DNA of 64,000 nucleotides, from contig CANJKZ010000430.1 in assembly GCA_947471745.1 (NCBI GenBank), positions 1,289,001 to 1,353,000 on the forward strand, in the 5' to 3' direction. The position numbers and the translations under genes are program-made. Source of the DNA: Closterium sp. Naga37s-1. Lineage: Eukaryota > Streptophyta > Zygnematophyceae > Desmidiales > Closteriaceae. Under the pieces are notes generated by a model that had not been told where the DNA came from, ran no database searches, and worked only from the letters and a program-made list of their open reading frames with translations. Positions 1 through 12,800 of the stretch are shown here, in pieces. Every line of letters starts with the position of its first letter. The stretch's first letter is position 1.

Positions 1-1181
1 CCTTGGGAGGAGGGGTGGACAGAACGGGATGGGACGGGAGCAGCAGGGTAGGGTTTCGTTACGTTTCTGCGTCAGACGGTGAATCGAAAGGCTCATTTCC
101 AGAGAAGTCATATCGCGGTTTGGGCCGGCCCGGACCACGGCGAACCAATCGGAAAGTGGCGCGGCAACAGGTGAATGGATGAAACTCAGACATTGGGTGG
201 TTGACGATGAGCGAGAGGTCATGCATGATACCACCAAGTGGTTTGGGATAGGTTGGTGCAGAAACCGTGAGTGTGGGACTTCGGGAAAACATTTTGTCCT
301 GTTAACCGATAACAATTGAAAACAACGTCGAGAATCTGGATGCAGTAACAGCATTATTAATGTGTATTAATAGTTCCTCGTGTTAAGGTGGCTGCCCAAA
401 CGTTCAGGGCAGATAATACTGACAAAGCTGACTCTAGTTCGAAAGGAGTGAGTGAAACTCCGAAGTTTGAGCGCACAGAGTACGGTGGCTACGAAGCGAT
501 GCTAGTTCGGCAACGCAGCTGCAAGCGCAAAGCAAATGCGGAAGGCAGCATTGATCGCGCATCACACGAACCGCCATGCCGGTTCGATATTATTTCCTGA
601 TTCTCCCTTCATCTCGAGGCTCGCTGGTTGGCCCACTCCAGCTGCCTTCATTCTGGACTCAGTGGAACAGGTGTATGGCAGGTTTCCCATTTCGAGCTTC
701 AAATGAAAGGCCAGAATTCCGGTTTCTTCACGCGTCAACTTCTGAATACACGTGCTCTGTATTGGCATCTCGGTCTAGGGATTATTGCAGTTTTAAAATA
801 TACTAATACAACTGAAATAGGGGCTAGATCATGCTAGTCAATGAGACCATGTTGTTGCTGTAAGCTCGAAAAAATCAGCTCTTTGTGCTGCCACACATCA
901 TTGCCGAGCAGATTGACCCTCAGCGACCCATTGATTCGGCGATTCGGCGTCTCCCTGCCAAATCTCGCAGCTGCCAAATCTGCCCTCACTTGCTGTGAGG
1001 GACCACCCATCCGCAAACATCGGTTCTCTCACACAGACCAACAACTGTAGCAATCCGAAATTTGCTGCGCCCATAACGGTTATCAAGTTAGAATGCTATA
1101 TCTCGTTATGGTAGCGACCGTCATTGGTTACAACTATCTAAATACTTCCACGTTGGTTGGTTACTGAAGGTTTGCTCCCAA

Positions 1182-1359
1182 TTAAAGCCAGGGTCTCATG
1201 TACGGGTTGGCTGTGCAACTGCAAAGCACTTGGGCGAAAAGTGGGTTCTTTGGAGAGTCTCGATTTGTCAAAACTTTGGCCCCAAATTTGTAAACCAATC
1301 AGACAGGCCCATTTTCATCGACTGCAAAGCACTTGGTCTACTTGAGACCCTGGCTTTAA
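1182..1359. mobile_element. Short TTAA-flanked inverted-repeat element (MITE-like)
   Basis: The 13-bp ends AGCCAGGGTCTCA (1186-1198) and TGAGACCCTGGCT (1343-1355) are perfect inverted repeats. Each is bordered outside by TTAA (1182-1185 and 1356-1359), which fits a TTAA target-site duplication. The body is 170 bp, has no coding capacity, and contains a direct repeat of TGCAAAGCACTTGG near 1219 and 1322. TTAA duplications are typical of piggyBac-type transposition, but these tips do not start with the usual CC(C/T) triplet, so the superfamily is uncertain. With only one copy in view, mobility is inferred. Confidence 0.5.
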
Positions 1360-1382
1360 AGTTCGATCATTTTGAGGTTCCA

Positions 1383-1512
1383 CGATGCAGTATTTGCAGT
1401 GCATGAGGTCACAACTGAACGCATTATAACGCGGTGGTTTGAGTTAGTTAATTATAACGATGCAGTATTTGCAGTGCATGATGTCATCACTGAACGCATT
1501 ATAACGCGGTGG
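1383..1512. repeat. Two-copy 55-bp direct repeat
   Basis: Copies at 1383-1437 and 1458-1512 are nearly identical, both running from CGATGCAGTATTTGCAGTGC to ATTATAACGCGGTGG. The copies start 75 bp apart. A third fragment (CACTGAACGCAGTAT) follows at about 1516. It lies just beyond the 3' end of the NDR gene. Confidence 0.8.
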
Positions 1513-1554
1513 TCACCACTGAACGCAGTATTTTTTTTACAAGACCAGACATGA

Positions 1555-4500
1555 TCAAAGAACTAAGCCAGTGCGGGCCATGTGCCATGTAGCCGAAGAA
1601 GGCATAGGAAGATAAGTGGCGCCGTTGCTGACTGCAACACTACTGATGGTGGTGGTGGTGGAAGGGGAACTACCACGGGTTCGAATAGGCTTGAGTTTGA
1701 CCCCCAGCGCTGCCATAGAAAGTTCCTCTGGTCTGGACGATTCTTGTGAGCCCATTTTGTGCTTGGACCAAGATGCGAGGGAGGTAACAGACAGAGGCGA
1801 GGAAGCGCAAGGGGAGTAGCAGCAGGAGGAGCAGGCGTCTGGGGAGGAGGAAGAAGGAGAAGCAGCAGCAGAGCAGTGTTGGTGATGTCTGGAAGCAAAG
1901 TAATCCTTGGAGCAGGTCAAGGTGGAAAGCGAGCAAGCAGGAGAGGCGGAGGACGCAGAAGCTGCAGAGAGCCACGCAGTCATAAGGGATGAAGAAGCAG
2001 CTGAGTTGGATGATTGCGGTTGAGGGGAAGGGCTGCTGTTAGGGGACGCTGCTGCTGATGTTGCTGCTGAGCTGGCTGCTGACCCTACAGCCGAGCTCAC
2101 AACAGACGCTGCAGCTGACCCCAACCGCGAAGATGCTGCCGACGCTGCTGCCGCTGCTGCTGCTGCCACGGCCTCGCAGTAATCCAGAGACGCGGCAAAG
2201 GGCGACACGCAGTGCATGCCTTGTCGGGCAAAGAACGACTCGAGGGGTTTCCTGAGCATGTGTGGCCGCTCTTCTGTGACGAGCGCGCCAGGGGCCTCTA
2301 CTTGGACCCAGGACGTGGTCATGGGGTCAAGGTGGCACATCATGTGTGCGGCTTCTTGCATTGAAGCCTCGGACATCTCGCCTGCTACCAGCAGCACAGG
2401 GCAGCTGAGGTGCAGCAGGAAGGGCGTGAGGTCGATGCGACTGAGAGGAATTCAGGGAAATGGAAAAGGGCGAAAGAGGAGAAGGGAGGGAAACGGATGA
2501 GCGCACTGGAGCTTTCCGAATTGTTGAATGGGCTGGAGAGGGTGAGGAAGGTTATAACAGAAGTGCCGAATCAGCGCTGTTGATGCAAGACAACAAGGGG
2601 GTGTTGGTGCCGGACCGTTACGTTTAGAACGCGGTGGTGATGGTGATGCAACACGGACGAGAACTGCGCGTGAGCATGAGATGAGCCTGGCTTACCTGTG
2701 AATGATGTCGAGGTATCGCATGACGTTCTCTGGCTCCCTGTTGTCCAACTCCTGCACCCAGTCAGACAGAGTCAGTCAGAGTCAGTCAGTCAGCACAGCA
2801 ATGTTCACCAGAGCAAAGCAGCGCATGAACAAGCAGTCAGAGCCAAGCAAGAACAAGCACAGGAGGCACCAATAGCAAAGCAGACTGCGCCCTCACAAGC
2901 CAAAAACGTGATGCCACGCACAAACCAAAACCAGCCGTACACACCACAGCCACTAAAGCACACCTCTGCGCGCGCCTCAAAAAGGTTATTTTCCTCAACA
3001 TGTGTCGCCTGCCTGCCTGCTCTGCCTGCCCACCTGGCGGAACATGAGGATGGAGTCGGAGGCGGGGCCGTGGAAGCCGGTCTGCTGGTGGCAGAAGTAC
3101 CGGTGCACGAGCGCGTCCTTGACGTACTTGCTCATGCCCGCCACGCACAGCACTCCCAGCAGCACCTTGCTGCGCGCCCACTCGCCCCACGACGCCGCCC
3201 GGCACACGGGTGAAACCAGCACCAGCGACTGCACCGCGTGGGGGCGCTCTAGCTGGTGGGGGCCACGGCGGAAAGGGGAGGAGGGGGGGGGGGAAGAGCG
3301 GGGGGGAAGGGGGAGAGCAGGGGGCAGGTGCGGGAGAGGGGAGGAGAAAAGACAAGTGAGAGGAATGGAGGGGATGGGGAGGAGAAGGGGAGGAGATGGG
3401 GCGGGAGAGTCGAGATAGGAAGGAGCCAGCAGGAAAGGGAGCATGAGGAACAAGGCGCGAGCAAGCAGCAGTACTGACCGCGAGCAGCGTGAGGACGTAC
3501 GCGCCCGCGCCGACGCCAATGCACACGGCGGGCGGCAGGCGGAACCACGCCATCACCTCCGCCACCTGCTCCGCCAGGTCGCTCGCCGTGAGCTGCGCCT
3601 GCAGCGGAGAGATCTCCTCCGCGCCCGCCTCGTGCCCCGGCGCGTCGATGTGGTAGATGCAGAAGTTGCCGAGCAGCAGATGCGCTGTATCGGGACACAG
3701 CATTAGGCCCTCGAAGCAGGTAGAGTCTGGCGGTTTTGGTCGCGCAGGCGGGTGGGGCGGGGTGATTGACAGGGAGTAGATAGGAGCTGGAGTGAGACGG
3801 GAGATAGGGGCGTAGTGAACACAGCGAGCGGACTGATGATGGCATGCGGACGGAAAGAGGACGGTTCTCTTGGTACGAAGCGGCAAGAGAGTAGAGAGAA
3901 GTGGCAAGTGAGAAGCGAACTTTCTTGAGGAGAACGAAAGAATGGGGCAACAGTGTGGTGAGCAAGCAAGCAAGCAACACCCTGAATTTGACAGAAGACA
4001 GTGGAGAGAGGGGTAAAGAGTCGGGGATGAGGGAGGGATTGTTGCGAGAGGACGGGCGCTCACGGTTCAAGCCAATGTCGTGGTAGGTGAGGAGAGGCGG
4101 CAGCGATCGGTTCCCGCACACCGTCACGCGGAGCGGCCCGTGCGTGGTCATCACAGTTTCCGCCTGCACGGAGGAAAAACAACGGTAACGGGAGTATTGG
4201 GGAAGGGAAGCCGAAGCGAATGGCGGATGACCATGGCGGTAACGGACGGGACATGTGAGAATTCAAAAGGGTAGTAAGGGAAAGCACGGAGGAGCGTGAT
4301 AGGAGGAGAGTACTCGGCTCGAGGGGGCCGTGACGGCTGCCGACTTAAGCACGGCGGGGGAGCGGCTGGAGCGACTAGAACACAACTGCTTCAAAATACC
4401 TGCAGCATTTTATAGACGTCTCAGAAGAACTGCAGCAGGACTGCTGCTACTGCCACCACTAAATGTCTCGTGGTCATGCCTGCTTCAACCCGCCCTTTTT

Positions 4501-4918
4501 CTCTGACCGCCGCCGCACCATGTGCGCACGGGTTGGAATGCCATCGCCTATCACACTGTGCGTCTCGAACCACTCCCCAACGGCGTCTCGGTGGGGCCTG
4601 ACTTGATCAACTGGAACTAATCGGGTGCCACATGTCGATCTATTCAAGGGACTCCTATCTCCTATCTCCTAACTCCGATCTCCTCTTCCCTGTCCCCACT
4701 CTCCCGTCTCTTATCTCCTCTCACCACTGTGCTATCATCTCCATGCAGATATAACCGACGGCGCTGAGGCTCACCTGTCCTCTCCACGGCGCTTGCTCCT
4801 CGTCGCCGGAGTAGTAACCCGTGCGACCGCTGCGATCGCTGTGGTCTGCGAACTCCTCGTCGCAGAAGTCGCCATCTCCGCCCCACATCCACTCCGTACT
4901 ACTGGATGATCCTGTCAT
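1555..4918 (-). CDS. NDR (N-myc downregulated-like) family protein
   Basis: NDR proteins have an alpha/beta-hydrolase fold without an active catalytic triad; plant members (NDL) bind G-protein beta subunits. Six exons read in phase: 4918-4775, 4163-4064, 3726-3479, 3252-3034, 2751-2696 and 2440-1555, giving 550 residues. Family signatures in order: LLTYHDIGLNHSTCFEGL at exon 2/3, NFCIYHIDAPGHEAGAEEI and GVGAGAYVLTLLA in exon 3, LVLVSPVCRAASWGEWARSK in exon 4, ENVMRYLDIIHSRIDLTPFL across exon 5/6, then LLVAGE and VTEERPHMLRKPLESFF. The first exon (48 residues) is acidic and poorly conserved. The C-terminal ~225 residues are a low-complexity Ala/Ser tail not found in typical members, so the protein is about 200 residues longer than usual. 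The start at 4918 is the first in-frame ATG of exon 1; an upstream exon cannot be excluded. Confidence 0.88.
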
Positions 4919-6879
4919 TGCGCCTAGTAGCTCCTAGTTGGGAAACGCACCACTCTAACGGTGGCGACGGTCGTTGTGCGACGTTCTCTGGTCGCCGCGG
5001 CAGCGGCCAGGCGACGTTATGCGGAGGTGAATTAGAGGCGGTGGAAATCGCAGAGAGTACAGCGTAAGCTACGACTAATATGATATGTCGTTAGTAGGGA
5101 AGTCGAAGGATGTACTTCTGGATCGTGACCAGAGAGTCGAGAGTGCTCCAGAACTTAGATTTGGTTTGTGTTGTTACCACGGATGTGAGAGAATAAACCT
5201 GACGATCGGATACTACCGAATGTGTCCCCTTAGGCTGTTCTTGTTCCGTCTAAGGCTCCTTCGGAGCGGGGGAGTGGATTTCAGTAAGCTGATCGAAGCC
5301 GAAAAACAAAATGCTGGAAGAGAGGCGGTTCATCCAATTTGAAGCCTACTGCTGCGACTATGATGGCGGATTACACTGTTCGTGTATGTCTTCCTAGTCT
5401 AATTCGACTCCTAATGGGATTGACCCCGCTGCGGCGTGTGCAAGGCAAGGCAAGGGAGCGTGGTGTGGGGTGGAGAATCTGAAGCGGGGCATCCAACTGA
5501 CTCCACGCCTCGCGACACGACGAGCCACATCCCAGTGGCTGCAGCCTGGCGAATGTCGCTCCTTAGGAATTTCGCTATGTGAGAAACCACAAATTTCGGT
5601 CAGGCGGCAATTTGCGGTACAAATGGGGAGAAACTTGGCGATGCGAAGTGGTCTTTGGGCGAATAATTGCCACACACAAGTCACCACGTTACACGATTTT
5701 TTTTTTCCATTTTGGGCGTTGCTCCAGTTTTTTTCTCGTCGTTCGCGCCCATGTCGAACCTTTGTCACAACCCATTTTCCCTCCAGTTCTCGTCGTGGTT
5801 TCAGTAGGCGCCAGCGGGCGGCGCCCACCCTTGGTTGCCGTCGCACCGAAATTTTTGCCACGCGTGCGACACGGAGGGGAGGAAAGCAAAAGTTTAGGCG
5901 GGCCGCACTTGAATGTTTCGAAGCTTCCGCAGAGCCATGTTGCTTTGCTTGCTGCATTCGTGGGGGGCTGGCTGGTTGTGGGGTTTGTGGGCGACGCGGA
6001 GGAGTCCACTCTCATCCACGCCCCCACCACAGGTTCCGTGCTGCACGACAGCTTCAGTCGCATGAACACTCCGGCGTCTCGCAACACTCGATTGAAGTAT
6101 GTACGAAAGGTACCCCTAAATGAAATATAAATTATTAATTTATCCCTGCAAAATGGCCTAATTGATTGGTGTATACCTTGTAGCACTCATTTGACAGCAT
6201 TATAAGTTGGGCACACTCTGCGTGCCATCAGTGGTTACACAAGTCTTAATACAAACCAAGTGACGCAGAACATACATGCAACTTGACACCTACATTTAGC
6301 TCCATCAAACCAGTTGTCTGGACAACCGTCCGTTAAGGGGTAGATGCGGCAGCTGAAAAGGCTGCCATGATTAGATAAGTTAAAACTAAGATAGGGAGAG
6401 TTATTAGCGCTGTTTTGAGTAAGAGAGCGATATGTGTGCAGCTTTTTGGTAGAAGTTAAAGAAGACTGCAGGAAGCTGGGGACGTGGCTGTGCTGGCAGT
6501 GCAGATGTCTTCAGAATCAGGAGTGAAGGGGATGCGAGAGGTATTGCTGCAGCCCAAGAATGGGTGTTGGGATGTCGTGGCTGTTTGACTGTTGGATGTC
6601 ATGGGTAACTGAGTTGGCATGTGTTGGATTGGCTGGGTGGCGGATATGGCATGCGTCGGATGGCATGGGTGGCGGATAGTGCATGTGTTGGATGCCATGG
6701 TTAGAGAATGTCGTATGCGCTGGAACCCCTGGGTGGCGGATAGCGCATGTTCCAGATAGCATGTGCTGAGCTCGCTCTCCTTCCATTCCCTCATCTCCTC
6801 CCCTTCTCATGTGCCTTCACTCCCCTCCCTCGTCTCCTCATCTTCCCTCCCCTCCCTCCCCTCCTCCCAGCCTCCGCTG
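4919..6879. other. Intergenic region between the NDR gene and the first G8 gene
   Basis: This should contain the NDR promoter (right of 4918) and the 3' end of the first G8 gene. Overlapping open frames on both strands at 5394-6186 (up to 217 codons) have no recognisable motif and look like chance frames in GC-rich DNA. Around 6.55-6.75 kb the words GGATGNCATGGGT and GGCGGATAG recur as a degenerate ~30-bp tandem repeat. No gene can be supported. Confidence 0.5.
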
Positions 6880-9800
6880 TCATCTTAGGTCCGCCTCATC
6901 CCCATAGTCCCCATTCCCATCCCCTCCAATCCCACCCACATGCGCCATGCTCGACGCCATACGCGCTGCTTTCGCAGCCGCCATTGGCGTGGCCTGGGGC
7001 GTCGGCACCACCGACTGCGGGTTGAATATACGCCAGGGCGCGCACGTGGTGCTGGCGAGAGCCATCCACATGTCAAAGCGGGCCTCCCATGAGTACGGGC
7101 TGGACGTGTGCAGCTCCACGGCTACTTCGTTGGAACCCGTGCGGAGAAGGGAGCGGAAGGAGTCGAGGGAGACGGAGAAGGTGGACCAGGGCGCGTTGGG
7201 ACTTGCATCCATGGACGCCTGTGGGGTGGGGGAGAGAGGAGGGAGGGGGAGGGGGGGGATTGTTTTTTTAAGGGATCAAGAGACAGAGAAGGTGGATCAG
7301 GGCGCGTTGGGACTCGCATCCATGGACGCCTGATGGGGAGGGAGGGGAGGGGATGGAAGGGAGAGGGGAGCGTCGGGAAGGGAGGGAAAGGGGGGGTGTC
7401 CATGGGTTGGTGGGAGAAGAGGGGGGAGGGAGTGGAGGGATGTGCTCAAGCCTTTTGAGAAAGTCAAAACGGCCGTGTTGAATGCTCCGTGTTCCATATC
7501 CCGTGTTACATGTTCTGTAATCCATAACCCCCATGTCCCATGATCTGCATTCCATGTGCCGTGGACTGTGTAACGATAATACGGATAAACTCACGGGGGT
7601 GGTGGGGAGGACGCGGCCCTGCGGAATGTTGGAGCGCAGCACCTCCTTGCCGTTCACATACACCACAAAGCCATGTGGTGACAAATCTGTCCTGAGGCGT
7701 CTCAAAAGCTTGTTAGATCTTTCTTTCTCACGTGGCCATAGCCCTACAGAGTGCACCACTCACGGGGGTGGTGGGCAGGACGCGGCCTTGAGGCATGTTG
7801 GAGCGCAGCACCTCCTTGCCGTTCACATACACCACAAAGCCATCGCTCGCCACCGCGCCCAGCAGCAGGCGCTGGTAGCACAGCGTGGACGTGTTGTCCA
7901 GCTGGAACTGCTTCCGGAAGTAGAACGCCAGGGATGTCTGAACACAGACACACACAGGAGGGCGGTGGGGGGAGAAAGTGGGGACAGGAGTTTACATTTG
8001 AGGCGCCTCAAAAGCAGGCGCTGGTAGCACAGCGTGGACGTGTTGTCGAGCTTCAACTGCTTCCGGAAGTAGAACGCCAGGGACGACTGCCTCACACAGG
8101 GAGGAGAGAGGGGGAAGTGGGGACAGGAGGGGGCGAGAGGGGGGTGAGAGGGGGAAGGGAAAGGGGGGCGAGAGGGGGAAGAGGAGGGTTTGACGGGTGA
8201 GCATGCCGGACACGGGAGACAGTACAGGAGCTTGAAAGTCTACAAACGCCCGGCCCCGCACAATAGACTCTAGAATCTAGACTCTAAACTCTACACTCTC
8301 AACTGAAGAACCTACACTATGCACTACAGACTCCCAACACTTGACTCACAGCTTGCGGGCTTGCGAGCGTGGTAAGTTCGCCCTGCCCCCCCCGTCCAAA
8401 GGGCCCCACGCCGCGCTTCCAGTTAGAGTCAGAGGCAGCGAGGGGCTTGAGCGAGAGGACTTTTGAGGCGCCTCAAAAGGACTCCCGAGACTTGACTCAC
8501 CGCTTGCGGGCTGGCGAGCGTGGTGAGTTCGCCCTGGCCGCCGCGGCCAAAGGGTCCCACTCCCCGCTTCCAGTTAGAGTCGGAGGCAGCGAGGGGCTTG
8601 AGCGAGAGGAAAGAGGCGGGGCGCGTGCCGGCATCAGAGTAGCGCCACGTGCCTGACGAGGAGAACACTCCGCATTGCCTGTTTGGATAGGAGGGGGGAC
8701 GCAGAGGTGCGGGTGAGATGTGCAATGTGGGAAAGGGAACAAGATGGTAGAATTGGTCCCCCACGCTTCTGCTCGAACTCATCATGGGTAGGTGGGTACC
8801 ACCAGGTCCTTTCCTTCTCAGCTTGTCAGCAACGCGATCACGCTCTAATGAGCGCTCGCCTGTAAAGGATTTTTAGTGGACTCAAAGAAGGGATTGCACA
8901 GTTGCACCCCTGTAAGAGTGAGAGTGTGCCGCACTCACGTGCCGAACTCACGTGTACGTGCAGGCGATGGAGCCGCGCACAGCAGAGAGCGAGACGACGA
9001 CCGAGGAGGAGGAGCCCATGGTGATCTGCAGGTTCACACTGCGCTGCGAGTCACACTTGTACGCCAGCTGCGTTATGTTCTTGAACGGCGCCTTCACCCC
9101 GCCACACGCCCTGATGGGCGCGGAGGGAGAGAGGCAGGAGGGAGTGATTGAGTAGAAGGCAGGAGAAGCGGAGAGTCACACTTGTACGCCAGCTGAATGA
9201 TGTTCTTGAACGGCGCCTTCGCTTCACCCCGCCACACGCCCTGATGGGCGAGGAGGGAAAGCGGAGGAGAGCGGTGGGGGGAGGGAGGGAGGGAGAAAGA
9301 CAGGGAGGGAGGGAATCAGTAGAAGGCGGGGGAAGCGGAGAGAATATCCTAACCACTAGGATCACTGGAGCAAAACGTGCATGTCCCACACATTCCATCC
9401 AACTAATTCCCCGCTTCCCTCTCTTCCTCTAACCCCTCTCCCCTTACACACCCCCATTCGTCTCCCTCTCCGCACACTTCCCCTCACCACACCAAGCACC
9501 CGAACGCCGTGCAGCGCCACTCACTGCCAGAACAATTTCGTCGCAGACGCCACCTGCCACACCATCCTGGGCGCGGGAGGCGCCAATTTTTGAGTCGACT
9601 TAAAAAAAATCCACTCACTGCCAGAACAGTTTCGGCGCAGACGCCACCTGCCACACCATCCTGGGCGCGGGAGGAGCCAGCTGCAGCACAACCGATGAAG
9701 AACAGCTAAGTCCTTGATCAGTGTACGCGAGCGACACAGGGCCCGAGGGGAGCGCGGTGAAGGTGACGAGGTAGGAGGTGTTGGCGGGGAGGTTGACGTA

Positions 9801-12800
9801 GCGTGCACCGTCGGGGTTGATCACTGCTCCGTCTGCGATGCGTGTGAGGAGAAAGGGAGCGCCCATGATGCCCACGCTGCGGTAGCACGCCTGCCGGCAC
9901 GCCATGCCGTTCCAGTGCGGGCGCTGGGTGGGGAGAACGAGGGGGGAGGTGGAGAGGGGAGGTGGTATGAGGCATGAGGAATATGTACAACACCGGCAGC
10001 AGTGGCAGTAGGGGCAGGACAAGTTGGGTTGAAAGGGGCGCCCATGATGCTCACGCTGCAGTAGCACGCCTGCCGGCACGCCATGCCGTTCCAGTGCGGC
10101 CGCTGTGGGAAGGGAGGGGTGGGGGGAGAGAAGAAGGGGGGTGTGTATGAGCCGGGTGGTGCATGTGAGATGCACGCACAATATCGGGAGAAGTGGCTGC
10201 GGTGGCCCATGATGCCCACGCTGCGGTAACACGCCTGCGGGGATGCCATTCCGGTCCAGTGCGGCCGCTCGCTAGGTGGGGAGAAGGGGAGAGGAGGTTA
10301 GGGGAGAGAGGGGAGGGGAGAGAGGTGGAGGAAGAGGGGGTTGTGTATGAGCCGGATGATGTATGTGGTACACGACAACACTGGCAGCAGTGGCAGATCT
10401 GGCAGCAGTGGCAGCAGTGGCAGCATGCATTGGGTTGAAGGGAGATGATAATACGGTAACCCATACGTTCTGCCAGGAATCACCACCACCATCCACAGGA
10501 CACAGCACAGAACCCTCCTCCCCTCCAGTCACCCCCCCTTCTCCCCCTCACCCCTCCCCACAGCACATACCGGAGAGCAGCCAACAGTCGACGAGGGCTC
10601 CAGCCCAGTCGTATTCGCCACAGCATACCCACCCGTACCGCCCAGCACCGTCCCATCTTCATCCTTCCACGTGAGAAACCTCGTGAGCGGGCCCGCATCC
10701 CCTCCCCCGGTCTCAAACCCCAGCTGCCCCAGCTGCCGCGGCACCATCCAGATAAACGGAGACCGGTCCGCCATCCTTATCCCCGCGCTGCTATGCGCCG
10801 TCGTCCACATGTCTGTCCCATGCCCATTGGCTGTCACCGCGGCTGAGGTTCGGCACTTGTTGAAAAACTTCCCGAACGTGCAGTTGACGATGCGGTGCGG
10901 CATGCCCTTGCGCCCGTGCCCGGGGTACTCGTCCTGGTCGATTAACACGCCGAACTGGGTCCAGTAGCGCGAGACGGTGGGGGAGTTGGAGCGGGCCACG
11001 TCGGGGGTGGAGGCGAAGGGAAGGTCGCAGGAGCCGGTTTTTTCCATGCGGGACTTGCAGGCACTGTATTCTGTGTGCGTGTTGTCGCACCCCAGGGGGT
11101 TCCCCGTGTTGTCCGTCTCGCCCAGGATTACTGAGTTGGAGATCTGGGGGGGTGGGCAGGGGTGGTGAGGGGAGTGTGGAAGGGGTTGGGAAGCGGGGAG
11201 TGAGATTAGGAGGGGAGTGGGTTTGTTGTATGATGGTTGGTTGACTGTTGCTGAACCGAGCTTGGGGTATGGAGCACATGACATGAAACTTGGAGCATGG
11301 AGAATGGTGCGACACTCTATCTCTTCGCTTCAACAAGCACAACCATGAGACATGCTGCAGCGTGCATGCCCGGGCTCACCCCCCGCTCCCTACTCCTCCC
11401 GGATCTCACCGTGATGGCCTGGTCGCGGTTGAGCTCGATGCCCACAATGGCATTGTCCGCCACCTGCGCCTCTGTGATGGTCAGCGAATCCGTTTCGTGG
11501 ATGAACATGCTGCACGCACGGAGGTGAGGACAGGGGGAAGCAAAGGGGGAGAGGGAGGGGGAGGAGATGGAGAGGGAGGAGGAGGGGGAGGGGGAGGGGG
11601 AGGGAGGGGAGGGGGAGGGGGAGGGGGAAGGGGAAGGGGAGGGGGACCGTGGTTTGTTGTAAATGAGAGGAGAAAGCGCAGCAGTTTGAGTCAGTGATGG
11701 TGGATGTGACATCACAGAACGAGTGAAAAAAGTTTCAGGGGTGGGGAGGGGTTGGGGCAGCAAATGGCGAGAAAGACTGCGCAACCAGGGTGGTGGTACA
11801 AATAGAAGCGAAGGGGAAGAGTCAAGAAAGAGTCTCTCACCCTATGAACTGGTTCTTGTACGCCCGAAAGCCCTTAAATGTAATGTTCGCTGCAGGCTGG
11901 AACGGGCAGGCGAACGGGCAGGGCAAGGAAAAGACTCCTGACTTTTGGAACGGGAAGTGCTCGCGGATGACACCGAACCAGAAGGCGATTCGATCTTTTG
12001 GACCAGACCACAAACTAGCATGCAACCTCGGGAACATACACCACAAGCAAAGACCCTACTACCACCCTAGATTTCACCCGACTCTCAATGCGTTTATTCA
12101 TTGCAATCCCCCCACCTCGACCTCCCTCTCTCACACACATGCAACCTAAGGGAACCCATAGCAAGCGTAGGACACTCCTGCTTTACAATCTTTTTCCTCG
12201 CTCACATACACCCTGTTTTTTCATTCGCCTCCCGTCATACCGCGTTGATCCCAGAGTATTCCTGCATCGTCGATACTCCGCCGTTGAGGCGGGGGCGGTA
12301 CCCCGAGGGGTACGTGCGCAGCCCCGCGCGGCCGTTAGAGTGCGCCGCGTTGCCCACGAACGAACCCAGAGGCATGAGCTTCGGCGCCATGGCCGCAGCT
12401 TGCGCGTATAACGCGGACGGCCCTTTCACGTCCGCTTCGAGCTGGAACCAGAACCCCGAATCGCTCGACCCCGCCGCGACGTTCCCAATGAACGTGTTCT
12501 TGGGGTTGGTGATCCAAAACGTCGACGGCGAGTTGTCGCTCTGCACGGCGGGTTTCGCGTCGAGCGGAGTGAGCATGCGCTGCGGGGGCTCCTGGAGAAA
12601 CCCTAGGTTCTTATAGAACACGTTGCCGGTTTCGATACCGTCCTCCAGCAAGAAACAGTGCCCCTTGGTGTTGATCCCCAGGTTCCACTCCAGCCGTAGA
12701 TTCCACGTGCCGTGCACCACGTAGCACCGTTGATTGCTGTCGTGCACGCTACAGCTGCTCACGACCGAGCCTCTAACGTTCTGGCAGAGATGAAAGTGAA

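Larger units (their letters stand above)
1..1554. other. Intergenic region without a recognisable gene
   Basis: No open frame here resembles a known family, and short frames occur on both strands as expected by chance. The interval holds a TTAA-flanked inverted-repeat element near 1.2 kb and a 55-bp direct repeat near 1.4 kb, listed separately. It lies beyond the 3' end of the NDR gene, which is read leftwards and stops at 1555. Confidence 0.6.

Noticed and set aside
5394..6186. Overlapping frames of 165-217 codons on both strands
   Set aside because: No motif, no splice context, and both strands are open at once, as expected in GC-rich non-coding DNA.
10456..10476. Micro-exon coding NVWVT between exons 5 and 6 of the first G8 gene
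   Set aside because: Exons 5 and 6 already join in phase without it, and there is no independent support.
11317..11784. Pro/Ser-rich frame opposite the purine tract near 11.6 kb
   Set aside because: It is a translation of a GGGGGA-type simple repeat within an intron of the first G8 gene.
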